64,000 nt of DNA from Zymoseptoria tritici IPO323 (GCF_000219625.1 NC_018208.1:124001-188000), one strand, 5' to 3'. Shown: positions 11,145 to 22,929, counted from the first letter of the stretch. Program-made: numbers and translations. Notes: generated by a model from the letters alone, not told the origin.

Positions 11145-13849
11145 CTACCGCCCCCTATCCCCAAAATGCTGCAACTTCGCCAAAAAATCCTTCATATCCG
11201 GCGCACCTCCTGCACCTGGACCCGCCTGTCCATACCCCTGCTGTCCCCCACCCGCATACCCACCACTTTGCTGCTGCTGAGGCGGAGGATACTGCTGCGC
11301 ACCTCCACCATATCCGTACGGTCCTCCAGGTGGACCACCCTGCTGCTGCTGAGGAGGAGGGACACTGCCGGGGTTCAGAATGCCCAACAATCCCTGCAAG
11401 TCATTCGGATTGACGTTCTGCGGAGTCGGACGAGGAGGAGCGCCGTATGGCGGAGCAGCATTGTGCGGTGGAGGTTGGCCATAGCCCGACTGCGGCGGCT
11501 GCACGTACGCCCCACCAAAAACATGTCCTCCCGCCGACTGCGGCAGCTGCGCATACGCACTCGGCGGCTGTTGCGGCTGATATCCAGCATACGAGCCCGG
11601 CGGTGGATAACCCTGCTGTTGCAGTGCCGGCGACGGCCCTCCACCTTGAGAATGTCCATACGCCCCACCCGCATTCCCCATCCTCGTCGTCGTCGTCGGC
11701 GGAGGAGGAGGACCCGCAGCAGCCTTCTCCCTCAACACCAATTCCACCGCGACCGCGGGATCCAAATTATCGTACTCTTCAAATTGCACCTCTTGTCCGC
11801 CTCCTCTTCTTTTGAATATCGTGAGTCCGATTTTCGACATGTCTTGGTTGAATCGACGCAATTTGCTCACGGCTACTACGCCTTCGAGGATTTGGCGGCG
11901 GACGACGGCGTCCTCTCTCAAGCGTGGGGAGATGATCAGGGTGTCCACCCTCACGCCGCGACTTGCGAACGCGTCTTTGACCCAGTTGAGGAAGTCTTTC
12001 TCCAAGGCGTCGACGCTGATGAGTTGTACTTCAGGTACATCGGAGGGATGCCGGCGAGGGAGTGGAAGGTCTTCATCGAGGTCGTCGCGGCGAGGAGGAG
12101 ATGTGCGGGAGTTGTAGCGATCGCGCTGGTTGTATCCACCTGGTGGAGAGCGGGATCGTGTTCGGTAGCGGTCATCTCGGCGATCGCGGTAGCCGCCTCG
12201 TGGTGAAGGCGAGCGGTATTGTTGACGATATCCTCCTCCATCTCTTGAGTCTCGTCCTCCACGATTATTGAAGCCTCCTCCTCCTCCTCCGCCTCGGCCA
12301 CCGGATTGGAAGCGGTCGTTTCTGTTGCGTTGATCGGGCGAGCGTGAGCGGCGATTGTTGTTCTGCTGGTTTCGTGGTGCTTTTTGCGGTTTGCTGACTT
12401 CGAGGTCTGATGGTCGTCAGTTTCATTGTCTGCTGAGATGGCTTGATTCACTCACGAATCTTCTTGTCGCGGATCTGTCTGCCCTGTTCACCAGACAATG
12501 CGCGAGCGCAGTCCTCGGGTCGCAAGAACTGCACGAATCCATACGCCTGCTTGATAGAGACTTGCGCGAGATCGCCGTAGTTGTGAAAGACGTGGTAGAT
12601 GTCTCGCTTCGTCACCTTCTCACTAGAAAGGTTGCCTGTACATCGTCAGCATTTCGTCGCATCAGCCAAGCTTCATTCAATCTCACATACCAACGAACAA
12701 TCTCGAACCAGCAGGAAACTGATCCCACTGCGCTTCATTCACATATCGCCTCTCCTCCTCCAGAAAGTGGTCGTATCTCCGTTGCGTCTCATGATCCCAC
12801 GCTTGATCGTCCGTGCTGATCGGCTCCCCAAGGGCAAGCTTATACTCCCGACGACTCTCTATGGGTGTGTTAGCACCAGGCGAGCGTTGTATCGAAGCAT
12901 GCGAAGCAACAGACGAGGCGTTTCCGATGGGTGGAGAACGCTGGGTCTGGAAGGCGTTTCCGGGATTGGGATGGGACTGCGTGGGCGAGGTGAAGGCATT
13001 GACGTGGCCGGAGGAATTAGTACGATTGTGAGACTGCACAGCCGAATGGGAGGCGTGTGGATGGTAGTCGCGCAGATTTTGGGCATGCACGTAATGTTGG
13101 TTGATCAATGGGTTTTCCTGGGGTGGAGGCCGTGGTGGGAGGCCAGCTGGAGCAGCACCAAGGGAAGGCGCTGATTGAGAAGAAGAGTCGTGGATACTGA
13201 CAGGCGCTTGGGAATGAGCATGAGATGGAGACAAGGCCGCGGTCAAGCCGTCAGTAGGCGCAGCATTGGTGGGAATTGGCGTGGACTGCGCTTGGCTGGC
13301 ATTTTCGACCTCACTGGTCTGGTGTGGGATGGCATCTGCGGTGGGAGCAGATTCGGCAGCAGCAGCAGGATCGCTGGGATTTGATGCAGATATAGGCTTT
13401 GCATCCGAAGTGGGCGGAGCATTGTCACCCTGGAGACGAGAATTGGCTTGATAGGAATTGCCATTAGAGAATGGTGCACTTGAGGCGGTAGCATCATCAA
13501 GTCCATTGGAAGCTGTCTGTTCGCTATGTGCAGCAGTCTCCGGGTTGTCGATTTGCGTCACCTCTCCGCCAGTGGAGAAAGGTGAATCGTGGTCGTTGGG
13601 TTGCTCATTGGGATCACGCCAGGCATCGGGACGAACTTCGGTGTTGTGCATGGCGGGATCATTCATGTGGATTTCGGTCTGATTCCAGCCGACATCCATC
13701 ATGTTGTCGAGGACTGGAATGTTGGTGGGTTGTGGGAAATGCATGGGCTTGGGTGAGGCAGGTGAGAGCAAACTGGGTGTGCTCTGCACGTAGGCGTCCT
13801 CGGGTGGCTCCGAGAGGGAGGTTGTCGGGGTGTCGTCGTGGTCGTTCAT
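11145..13849 (-). CDS. NAB3: Nab3-like RNA-binding protein (NNS termination complex)
   Basis: Three exons on the minus strand: 13849-12691, 12635-12456 and 12406-11145; introns of 55 and 49 bp keep frame and give 866 residues. The long N-terminus is Ser/Pro/Gln-rich. One RRM follows, with RNP2 LFVGNL split by the first intron and RNP1 YGFVQF. An Arg/Gly/Ser-rich linker follows, then a conserved block (VQLISVDALEKDFLNWVKDAF, SPRLREDAVVRRQILEGV, FEEYDNLDPAVAVELVLREK) typical of Nab3 relatives, and a Gln/Pro/Gly/Tyr-rich tail. In yeast Nab3 binds UCUU motifs and works with Nrd1-Sen1 in early transcription termination. Both the RRM and the following block match, so the assignment is firm; the exact role in this fungus is inferred. 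Confidence 0.88.
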
Positions 13850-14834
13850 GGGTGATGAGAAGAAGATGAGTGGGTTCAGATGGATGAGTTTTCAAGCATT
13901 GCTGGAGGGAGAAAAGCGAAGGAAGAGGCTGTTTTTGTGAGAGTTGGTCAAGATCTCGGGCTGCGTTGGGCGCAGTGTCTTGACGGCAACAGGATCACGA
14001 AGGAAGCAGCGAAAGATCGAAATCGTCCCTGCTACTGCCGCTGCCGCTGCAAAAACGAAGGACGAAAAGACAAGACGAGGCGCGCGCAAAGTTTACCTCT
14101 TGATGTGTCGATCGTGGTGTTTGTGAGGTGTCGTTGGTGATGTGAGCGTTTCCGCGAGAAGACGGTGAGACGGAGCAAGATGTCGCAGCTCGTCGTAATG
14201 CAGGAGGGGCGAGTGAGGTCGAAGAGAAAAGTTGGTGATGGAAAGAAAAGGCAATGCAACGTGCGGTCCCGTCGGGTCGATGATGCGTCAAAGTTGAGGC
14301 TGCGTGGTGGACACTGTGTATCAGGCGCTCGTCGGCGTGGATATGAGTGGTCTTCGAGGGCATGCCTCGGGATATGAACAAGCTTCGTAGTACATTGATA
14401 TGGATGGAAACTCCTTAAAGCATACACCATTGTGATATCAGTACTAGAAGCTATCGACCGCAATTATGATCTTGTCGTCAACGAAAAAGCTTGAGTGGAG
14501 AAGACTGGCATTGGGTAAGTCTCCAGGTAGCTTTTGGTTGCAAGGACATCAACCCACAGTCACCGAAGCCCTATACGCAGAAGGACGCTGCACAAGATGT
14601 CGCAGTTCTAGACTGATCAAGGCGGGATTGCGCACGCAAGAACAAGTATTGCGTTCGGCCAGCAGTCCTCAAATACGGTCCAACACCACAGTCCACAAGC
14701 ATATCCACACGCATCCACCGCGGACAAACTCCGCCTCCACCGCGCGACTGCCCGAAGCAGCTCGAATATCCAGCGGCAATGACATAAATCCATTCCGCCC
14801 GCGGTCCCTCGACATCCAGTCTCTGCCACCGGGC
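13850..14834. other. divergent intergenic region NAB3 / ICT1-like gene
   Basis: 985 bp. The + frame of the GGQ protein is open further upstream (from 14466), but those residues are not organellar-presequence-like, so I treat them as untranslated leader. No repeat recognised. Confidence 0.4.
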
Positions 14835-15495
14835 ATGAATCGTCTGCTCGCTCCTCGATGGACAGCAGCAAGACTGGTGGCCGTTCCTCGCCCATCGGCA
14901 ACATCATACCTCTTCCGAACATTCACCAACAGCAGCGGAGGCCGCAACAATGACCTCGACGAAGAAGAGCTGAAAGCCGCTCGTCAATGGCTGCAAAAGC
15001 TAGACGCGGATACGATCCCGCGGGACTTGTGTGAAGTCAGCTTCAGCCGGTCCAGTGGACCGGGAGGACAGAATGTGAACAAGTGCGACATTCACACCAC
15101 ATACACCCATACCCAGAGCTAACATACACGCCTCACTTAGAGTCTCCTCAAAAGCTACCCTCCGCATCCCTCTCTCCTCCCTCCTCCCTCGTCTCCCCTC
15201 CCTGCTCCACGATCCACTCCTGCGCTCCCGCTACCACGCGCCCTCCTCCTCCAGTCTGGTAATCCAAGCCGACGACTCACGGAAACAAGCCGACAATGCG
15301 AATGCTTGCTTCCAAAAGCTGCACGAGTTGATTGTTCAAGCAGGAAGGGAGACTGTACCCGGTGAGACGTCGCCGGAGCAGGTGAAGAGGGTGGAGATGT
15401 TGCAGAAGAAGGAGGCGCAGGGACGGAGGAGGTTGAAGGAGAAGTTGAGCGGGAAGAAAAGTGCGAGGAGGGGTGGGGGTAGGAGGGAGGAGTGA
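14835..15495 (+). CDS. PTH4: mitochondrial peptidyl-tRNA hydrolase / ribosome rescue factor (ICT1-like)
   Basis: Two exons, 14835-15082 and 15141-15495, with a 58-bp intron, encode 200 residues. The start was chosen at MNRLLAPRWTAARLV because it opens a typical basic amphipathic mitochondrial presequence. The RF-1 type catalytic domain carries SSGPGGQNVNK (GGQ motif) split by the intron right after the motif, then VSSKATLRIPL, and a basic Lys/Arg-rich C-terminal tail. In ICT1 homologues the GGQ loop hydrolyses peptidyl-tRNA and the basic tail enters the mRNA channel of stalled mitoribosomes. The lack of a codon-recognition domain and the small size separate it from classical release factors. 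Confidence 0.85.
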
Positions 15496-16247
15496 AGTGT
15501 GAGGGTGTGATGGTGATTACGAGGAAGATACATGATGGGTTTTCCGGGAATTGCTGGGACATCTGAACTCTGCTCAAGGATTGGAGAGACCAGCCTCGCT
15601 GTGATCAGGACCGCGTGACAGGTCTGGGCAGGACCGGTCTCTCAGTACGCCTACGTGATCAGAAGTCAAGCTACTTTGCACGGTGCAGCGCAGCAAAGGC
15701 GTTCAATACTTTCTGCAATACTTTCTGCTGCTACAGAGCTGCGGTTCAGCCGAGTGGAAGGACTTGGTCAGGACTCGTGCACCAACGGTGCAGCGTCCGT
15801 CTAGAGCACTGCTACAACTCAGAGACCAGCGTGATAGCAGTCGATCATCCAAGCCCAGGCCTCCGGAGTGCATGCTCACATGCTTGGCGAGACGACTGAA
15901 AGGAGACACTCATGCGCTGTCCATTGCAAATGCATATCTCCGACACGACCTCAGAGCGAGCTATCTGAGCCGAGCACGAGTGATAGTATTGATCACTTTT
16001 CGAATGGCAGAGTCTCTGCTTTGCAGGAACTTTTCTCTAGAGACACAGGACTCGAAAATGTTAGACTTTGAGAGTCTCATATTCAGGTTCTGTCTGCTAT
16101 GCAGCATCTCTGCTCTGACTTTCAGCTCGCCGAGTGCACCAGGCTTCGACATCAGCACCAGAGTGTCCAATATCAGAGTCTCACATCCAACTTCTGTCAA
16201 TCTGCATCACCGCCTCCTCACATACCTCCTCCTCTTCCTCCACTTCC
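15496..16247. other. no gene seen
   Basis: About 750 bp between the 3' ends of the convergent ICT1-like and thioesterase genes. Long plus-strand frames here run into the antisense of the thioesterase exon and have no family signature. Confidence 0.45.
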
Positions 16248-17121
16248 TCAATCCTCCAAAGCAGGAACATACCTCTCCAAAAACCCACACACATCCCTCA
16301 GCACCTCTCCATTCAAACTATGCCCCAAACCCTCATACTCATGCACCTCCAACCCCCCTTCACCCAATCCCAACTCACCCAACCTCTTCAACGCCACATT
16401 CCAAATCCTCTTCGGAATCAACATATCCCTCTGTCCCCTCGCCAAGAAAACCGGAACCTCCCCATGTACAGGCGGTAACTCCGCCCTCGCCCTCAAATCC
16501 TCCAATCGCCTCCCGTCCGCCAACGGTAAATATCCCATTAATCCAACAACACCTCCCAATTTCCCGGCATACTTCTTACTCGTCAGATCCAGCAGTAGAG
16601 ACAATGCACACCCCTGACTGAAGCCTCCGAGCACAATTCTCTGCGGTGGGATTCCCTTGCGCACACACGCGTCGATGAGGGACTCGATATAGGCTATCGA
16701 CTCCATCATCCCCTCTTCATCCTCCGCAGGCGCGAGTTCAGGCCGATCGGTGGGAAACGGCGAGAACGATGAAGGAGCGTACCAGGCTGTCGTCATGGCG
16801 TCGCGGGACTCGGGAGCTGTGGGGAGGATCCAGTGGAGGTGGGGGAGTTTGGAGGCGGATTGGAATTGGTCGGCGACGTCTAAGCGAGCCGTTAGCGGTG
16901 AGCAGAGCGAGTTGTCAGTGGGAGAGCTCAGTTTAGGATAAAGGGATGGAGGGAGGCAATGACTGACTTTCTAAACCTTCGGCTGTATCTCCCAAGCCGT
17001 GCACGAGGATGAAAGCCGCGCCGTGGGCTGGGTCGGAGGCGGGTTTGAGGGCGGGTTTTTGGATGGGGTCGGGGCGGTTGGGGAGGGAGGTTATGGTCAT
17101 TCGGCGGCCGGGGTGGGCCAT
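16248..17121 (-). CDS. APT1: acyl-protein thioesterase 1 / carboxylesterase family
   Basis: Two exons, 17121-16968 and 16879-16248, with an 88-bp intron (GTCAGT donor), encode 261 residues. The alpha/beta-hydrolase fold is clear: AAFILVHGLGDTAEG (oxyanion strand), the nucleophile elbow GGFSQGCALS, the Asp region RGQRDMLIPKR, and the catalytic His in GLGHSLNGEVL. The family removes palmitate from cysteines of membrane-anchored proteins in the cytosol. Length is slightly above the usual 230, owing to the N-terminus. An alternative Met (MTITSLPNRP) a few codons downstream could also serve as start. Confidence 0.85.
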
Positions 17122-18073
17122 TTTGGTGGGCGGAGGGGGGCGGTAGGGTATGGTGGAGGAAGGGTTCGCCGTGGTGGATGATCGGTTTTGGGGTTGATGG
17201 GAGATCTGGGAGTTTGATGATGGAAAGTCTGATCGTGGTGTGATGGTTTGATCGATTGGTCGGGAGAAGAATACAGCAATTGGAAACGGAGGAATGTATC
17301 AAGCAGCAAACAAGTAGAGGTCGAGATCAAGGTAATGATGTAGAAAGTAAAGCAGAAACCAGGTAAAAGAGACATAAGCTTACACGGCTCGTCTGAAGAG
17401 CTTCTCCAACAGACGCTCACCCCGAGAAGCGTCTACTCAACACTCTAGACTACACCACTGATCAGCCTCTCATCTTCCTGCGGTCAGACGGAGCTTCCTG
17501 GACCTCCACCTCCCTCGGGATAAACAAGAATGTCGAAGCTATAAGAGCTTCACTCCACCATTTGGCGGGGGAAAGGCAGATGACGTGCAGCGAGGAACGG
17601 AAGCCATTCACGTGCCAGAAGCGTTGATTTCCGCTAGCGTGGACGTGTGCCGAGAGGGAGCCGGTCCGATATGACGGATTCGACATCTGCAAGCTCTCTG
17701 CCACGACAATCTATGGTTGACCAGCGCAGAGACGACTTCGAGGAGAGTCACGGCGGGGCCCAAATTACGTTTTGCATTGAAGATTGTCTGCTAGCGAGAC
17801 AACAGCGTGCCTTCGACAGGAGGGAGAGCCCTGCAACACATTTCCATTCTCGGACCAATAGCGAATGTTGGCTTCAAATCTCCCACGCAATCGTCACAAA
17901 CGAGAGCGATCAGCGCAGTGAAGACTGTAGCATATCCATCGTAAACTCATAACCAACGAAAGCATGCATGAAGTCAAGAATGCTTCATGCTCCGAATCTC
18001 AGCGATCACGGCCGTCAAAGGTCCATGGCAAAAGTGTGCCCACCCGCGATCCGCCCGAGCGTTGGTTTCGTGA
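17122..18073. other. no gene seen
   Basis: About 950 bp upstream of the thioesterase gene and downstream of the KR-repeat precursor. Short frames only, without signature. Confidence 0.45.
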
Positions 18074-18900
18074 TTAATTGCCGTTCCCCTCGTCGTTGCG
18101 CTTGTCCGGACCGGAGTAGTTGCTAGTGTCTCTCCCGGGCGGGTGATAGGAGCCATCATGCCCATTGCCGTTTCCCTCGTCGTTGCGCTTGTCCGGATGT
18201 CCCTCGTCGTTGCCACGGTAGTTGCTAGTGTCTCTCCCGGGTGGGTTATAGGAGCCATCATTCCCATTGCCGTTTCCACCCTCGTCGTTGCGCTTGTCCG
18301 GATGTCCCTCGTCGTTGCCACGGTAGTTGCTAGTGTCTCTCCCGGGTGGGTTATAGGAGCCATCATTCCCATTGCCGTTTCCACCCTCGTCGTTGCGCTT
18401 GTCCGGATGTCCCTCGTCGTTGCCACGATAGTTGCTAGTGTCTCTCCCGGGTGGGTTATAGGAGCCATCACCCCCTCTGCCGTTTCCCTCGTCGTTGCGC
18501 TTGTCCGGATGTCCCTCGTCGTTGCCACGATAGTTGCTAGTGTCTCTCCCGGGTGGGTTATAGGAGCCATCACCCCCTCTGCCGTTTCCCTCGTCGTTGC
18601 GCTTGTCCGGATGTCCCTCGTCGTTGCCACGATAGTTGCTAGTGTCTCTCCCGGGTGGGTTATAGGAGCCATCACCTCCTCGGCCGTTTCCCTCGTCGTT
18701 GCGCTTGTGGGCTTCCCATTTCGGCAGATCTTGAAGGTCAAAGTTCTTGACGTCGGCAAGTCCTTTCGCTGGATCCTCTGTGGTCATGGTCAGCGACTGC
18801 TTGGTACAATCTGTCGAGACGCCAATTACATACTGAAGACTGGTACAGCCACGGCCATGCCCAGCAGGCAGGCGAGGCCGGTCGCAGTGGTGTACTTCAT
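18074..18900 (-). CDS. secreted KR-repeat precursor protein (candidate Kex2-processed RiPP precursor)
   Basis: Two exons, 18900-18834 and 18777-18074, with a 56-bp intron (GTATGT, CTGAC branch, CCACAG), encode 256 residues. Residues 1-19 or so form a signal peptide (MKYTTATGLACLLGMAVAV). A short leader ends in WEAHKR (47-48 are KR). Then come six units of 34, 34, 34, 35, 35 and 29 residues, each ending in KR, and a 7-residue tail NDEGNGN. Each unit opens NDEG and contains SYNPPGRDTSNYRG (first Asn to His and Arg to Ser in the last unit), so two Tyr per unit. KR is the Kex2 cleavage site, so secretion-pathway processing should release six hydrophilic peptides of about 27-33 residues. This architecture is shared by dikaritin precursors and by Kex2-processed repeat proteins. 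A UstYa-type gene lies about 5 kb away. No known family name applies. Confidence 0.75.
18098..18700 (-). repeat. tandem coding repeat, 102/105/87-bp units
   Basis: Six head-to-tail units encode the KR-bounded peptides: 18599-18700, 18497-18598, 18395-18496 (102 bp each), 18290-18394, 18185-18289 (105 bp each) and 18098-18184 (87 bp). The first five are almost identical at DNA level, so the array has been recently homogenised or expanded. The 3-bp length difference (GGNGNGND versus GNGRGGD) marks two subfamilies in blocks. Confidence 0.9.
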
Positions 18901-18980
18901 TATTGATTGAAGTCGAGTACTGATGTGTTGAGGTCCTCTGACGTGGGAACGACGAAGTCCAATCCGAATCTTGATGGAGC

Positions 18981-18987
18981 TTATAAA
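18981..18987 (-). promoter_or_regulatory. TATA box of the KR-repeat precursor gene
   Basis: TTTATAA on the minus strand, about 80 bp upstream of the ATG at 18900, consistent with strong regulated expression. Confidence 0.5.
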
Positions 18988-19030
18988 GGTTGCGTCGGCT
19001 TTTGACCGGGCGTGGCGGCTTTTGACGGAT

Positions 19031-19087
19031 AGCCAACAGTCAAGGTAGTAGCTAACAGTCAAGGTAGTAGCCAACAGTCAAGGTAGC
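19031..19087. promoter_or_regulatory. three 19-bp direct repeats upstream of the precursor gene
   Basis: AGCCAACAGTCAAGGTAGT is repeated three times without gaps (19031-19049, 19050-19068, 19069-19087), the middle copy with one change. Sited 130-190 bp upstream of the precursor ATG, they could be binding sites of a pathway regulator; this is inferred from position only. Confidence 0.5.
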
Positions 19088-19330
19088 TCATGGGTTTGCA
19101 ATCGGTTTCAAGTGACGATCGAGCGAAGGAACTCCCTCATAGATCCGACTAATGATAGCCCTGGATTTGCCAATCAGAGAACATCATTGCTATGGGTCAA
19201 TGATGTGCGCACCGCATGCGCATTCATCTCAGGGGTCGAGAGCGCTGTCGACTTTCTGGGATATATCTGAACAGCATTGATGAGGTGGGGACGCAACTGG
19301 TGCCGGCGCATTGGTGCCGCCGCTGAGACT

Positions 19331-19646
19331 GCCCTGGTCGGTGCTCAAGGCCCATCGTTGGAGGGAGCTCGCGATCCGGACCACGTGTGAACAGGCCGTA
19401 CTCGGCATTGGACGTCTGCTTGAAATTATGGCACAGGGCATGCTCAACGTTGGACGTCTGCTTGGAAGTATGGCGAGAGTGCCGGGAAGCAGAGCAGTCT
19501 CCTGCCCGAGCCTGCAAATTCGCAATGTTGCGTGGCCAATCGATGCCAAAACACGATACCACGTGTATAGCAAGCGCTGAAACCTTCTCCAGGGACAGTC
19601 GACGCAGTGGCCCTTGTTTGTGCAGGGTCGTGAGAATGACAATACG
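19331..19646. repeat. left copy of a ~310-bp direct repeat flanking the MULE
   Basis: Shares long blocks in the same orientation with 22945-23255, for example GTGCTCAAGGCCCATCG, GGACCACGTGTGAACAG and CAGTCTCCTGCCCGAGCC. Internal short motifs are expanded differently: here ATTGGACGTCTGCTT occurs twice. Not RIP-mutated. Confidence 0.7.
19638..19646. repeat. target-site duplication of MULE, left
   Basis: GACAATACG directly before the left terminal inverted repeat; the same nine bases follow the right one at 22930-22938. Confidence 0.85.
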
Positions 19647-19694
19647 GGGAAATGATAAATACAGGGAACGCGATGGATAAATACCGGTCTCCAC
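19647..19694. repeat. left terminal inverted repeat of MULE
   Basis: 48 bp, perfect inverted match to 22882-22929. The match ends at CTCCAC inside the element. Confidence 0.9.
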
Positions 19695-20191
19695 CCCTCT
19701 TAAGGGGTGGTAACCAGCAATAGCGTCCTGCCCGAGATTAGTTAGTTTTCTCATACTAAACAGGGCCGTGCGCGGGAGTTAACGCGTGTCGCGTTACCCT
19801 TAGCTAATTGTTCACCTTCTACTGTATTCCTTAATGCTATTGCCCTCGTTTATACTATTACTACTAACCCTTGTTTATAGCTCTTTTAATAGCTCTAGCG
19901 CTCTTAACTCTTCGATCGCCGTTACCGCCGCAGGAGCGGTAGGAGGAGTTATTCCTATAGTGGTCGCAGAGCGGTAAGGAGGGGGGTAGTAGAGCGGACG
20001 ATTCGAGCTTAGCGGAGCAGCTATAGGCGCGGTGGCAAGCGGCGGACGTATTCGACGACGGCGGTGATAATAAGGATATCGAGGATAATGCGCGGTCGCT
20101 CGGTAGTAATAGATCTAATAAGGATGTAGAGTTAGCTAATAAAACGGACGGTTTTAAGGATGTTGTTAGTAATAGCGATGTTAGTGTAGGA

Positions 20192-22700
20192 ATGAAGGAT
20201 TTAGAGGGCGGTGGAAGTAACAACGTTACCGTCGCCGGCGCTAAGTCATCCGTTTCCGACCTTATGTCGTCTGCCGCAGGTACTATTATAGAGGGTGTTG
20301 TTGCTACTAGTAGAGGTGTTATTAATAAGGAAGACTCGGACGAAGCGATATCTATAGACCTAGCACTACTACCGACCGATCGAACCTTCCGTAGCTACGC
20401 TTAGGCCTTTAAATACAGCTAGGACTGGGCCTAACGCTATAGATATAGTCTCGCTGTTAGTAGCTTAAAGAAGAGCTAGAAGGTAGACAGCAAATACCTT
20501 ATTAGCAAGGCCCTTACGTGCTCGCGAGGTAGAAGGACTCGTAAGGGTCGAGTTACTAAAGGTAGTCGTCCTACGGCATCGTCTGCTAAGTGTAGATGTA
20601 GATTCGCTCTAACTATTAGACTAGTAGATGCGAGCGATCCGGAGAGTCGTTAGGAGATACGACATAGCAAGTGTGTTACTTACAATCACATGGCCGACTA
20701 CCCTTCTACCTTGCTAGTGCACCGCCGCAGACAGCGGACTAAGGCTATTAAGAAGTCTATCGTCGAGGATCTTTACGCTAACGCTATAGTAGCTACAACC
20801 CTTATACGCCTTCGTAATAGAGCTAGTAACGATAAGGAGTGTATCTAGACGGTTAGAGATATCTACAACTTACGCTTAATAGCTCGGCAAACCGCACAAG
20901 GTAACTTCACACCGGCGGAGGCTATTATTCGACTGCTTAAAGAGCAGCGATATCTCTTTAAACCGGACGTTAATCTAGTTACCGGCCAGCTAGATAAACT
21001 GCTTATTCTTAACCCTCAGATAATCGAGCTATACCGGCAATATCTAGAGACTGTCGTGCTTAACAACACGTACAAAACTAACCGCTACAATCGCCCTTTA
21101 ATAAACATCGTCTATATAACTAGAGCCGGTAAGACGGTGCCTGTTAGTTACTATTTAATAGGCAAGGAAGACGAGCCTTCCTTTACATAGCTCCTTACTA
21201 AATTTAAGAGACTCCTTCTTAATTACTATAAGCCGAGCAGCACGACTGCTCCTGCTATTGCTAATCTATTGCTATTGCTAGGGGTGTTTGTAACTAACAG
21301 AGACAGGGGCCTTATAAACGCCTTAGATGCGGTGTTTCTAACTATACTAGCCCTTATCTGCCGTTAGCATGTCTTTAAGAACGTTTAAGCACAAGCAAGG
21401 AAGAAGTAGCTACAAGTGCCGGTTATTAATAAGACTAGCAAGCAGACTTACTTTAAGAATTTACCGCAAACGACTACATTTATAAAGCTCTTTAAAAGGA
21501 CGATTAACAGCAAGACTCTCGCTAAATTCAACGACAACAACAACGAGTTCTAGAGCTAAGAGCAGTCTACGGAGGTTAGTAAGCTATATAACTACATTAA
21601 CCGCGAATACTAGCCTTATAAGGAGAAGCTAGTATACTACTAGATCTCTAAATACCCCTACTATAGTTAAAGGGCGAGCTTAAGGGCTAAGGGTGCTTAC
21701 TTAGCTATAAAGAAGTAGCTTGCTAGTCGACGACACAACGTCCTTACGCTCTTCCTTAAACTCTAGCTATAGTAGGCCCTTCGTAGTGCAGCGATAAGAC
21801 AGCAACATGCTCGTAAGAAGGCCTATATTCTACGCAGTCTAAAGCATCCTTGCTATCGCTATATTGTTAAGGTTATTTACTGTAGAGCGCTATATAAGGT
21901 AGCTAAGCAGATGGCTAACGCCGTTAAAGAGCGGCGTGCAATTGCTAAGGGCAAGATTACTAGTCCGACTGTCTACACTTATTGCTTTACAACCTCTAAG
22001 GGCATACTATGCTAACACAAGATCGACGACATAATAATAAACGACGGCCGTATAGAGTTCCTTCTAGAGCACTTTAACCGGCACTACCACATTAAGAAGG
22101 GCGCAGCTCTACTAGCTCGAATAGTTACTATCGACCGAACGATTTACGAGCTAGCCGTAATACTAAACAACAGACCCTTAAACTTACGACCGCGTAGTGC
22201 CGGCAGAGGTCGTAGACGTGCTAACGCACGAGAGCCCTTATCGTTCGAATTTACTAACCTTAATTATCTAGCTTCGACCGCACTAGCGGCGACGAGGGGT
22301 AGTAGACGAGGGGGTAGTAGACGAGGGGGTAGTAGACTCGCAACTCCTTCGCAGAGCCAGCCTTAATAACAACAACGCTAGCCGCTCGTTTATACACCTT
22401 AAGGATTACACTATAGCATTAGCTATAGTGTGCAACTAAATAAGACTACTATTCGACAAGCAGTTAGACTGCGTAAACTAAGGCAAGCACCTTCTCGTAA
22501 CTAGCTCCTTATGCAAGCTATGCAACGAGAGCAATAGTGCTAACAGCAACAACATAGCTACTAACAATATAGCCAAATGCCTCTACCTTCTACTACACCG
22601 GCTTAGCGACAATATAGCTATCTACCGACACTATCGACTATGCTATACGAGCAGCCACACCTTTATTTAAGGGCCTATATGAGGGCAGGGCAAGGGCGTC
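20192..22700 (+). pseudogene. MULE transposase fossil, one frame with RIP stops
   Basis: A single reading frame (codons starting at positions equal to 2 modulo 3) can be followed for about 2.5 kb, interrupted only by TAA/TAG and missense changes, with no indel seen. Recognisable parts are a basic DNA-binding-like N-terminal region (FAR1-like), NNTYKTNRYNRPL, then VTNRDRGLINALDAVF and LICR*HVFKNV. The last matches the MULE transposase consensus 'TDRELALMNA..VFP....LCRWHI.KNV', where the conserved Trp codon TGG has become TAG at 21365-21367. A Gln-rich C-terminus follows. Stops correspond to CAA, CAG or TGG ancestors, exactly the codons RIP destroys. Non-functional. Confidence 0.85.
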
Positions 22701-22881
22701 AATTCTAGCTATATAGCTATTAAACGACTTACTAGCTCACTAGCTTACTAGCGTGTTAACAACACCTCAGAAACGAGCATGCTATAAACATGGAATCCAC
22801 CGGATACACTATGCACGCGACCGATGTGCGCACGTCCCTTTTAACCCGCACAAAGGCTAAAATCGCCATACCTCTAGTGCA

Positions 22882-22929
22882 GTGGAGACCGGTATTTATC
22901 CATCGCGTTCCCTGTATTTATCATTTCCC
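22882..22929. repeat. right terminal inverted repeat of MULE
   Basis: 48 bp, ends CATTTCCC, perfect inverted match to 19647-19694; followed by GACAATACG (22930-22938). Confidence 0.9.

Larger units (their letters stand above)
19647..22929 (+). mobile_element. MULE (Mutator-like) DNA transposon, RIP-inactivated
   Basis: A 3,283-bp element bounded by identical 48-bp terminal inverted repeats (19647-19694 and 22882-22929, beginning GGGAAATGATAAATACAG) and a 9-bp target duplication GACAATACG, the size typical of Mutator-like elements. The interior carries a transposase fossil on the plus strand. CpA/TpG is depleted and TpA enriched inside, but the terminal repeats are intact. The element sits exactly at the junction of two tandem ~310-bp host repeats. 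Confidence 0.88.

Noticed and set aside
15683..16621. 312-codon plus-strand frame
   Set aside because: Its second half is antisense to the thioesterase catalytic exon and the Pro/Ser-rich product reflects that strand's composition.
18098..18700. Regular ~102-bp repeats that might suggest a CRISPR-like array
   Set aside because: Units are contiguous, without unique spacers, and encode repeated peptides with KR boundaries in an intron-containing eukaryotic gene.
18143..18910. Long open frame on the plus strand across the repeat array
   Set aside because: It is the antisense shadow of the tandem repeats; it lacks a signal, splice logic or family match, while the minus strand has all of these.
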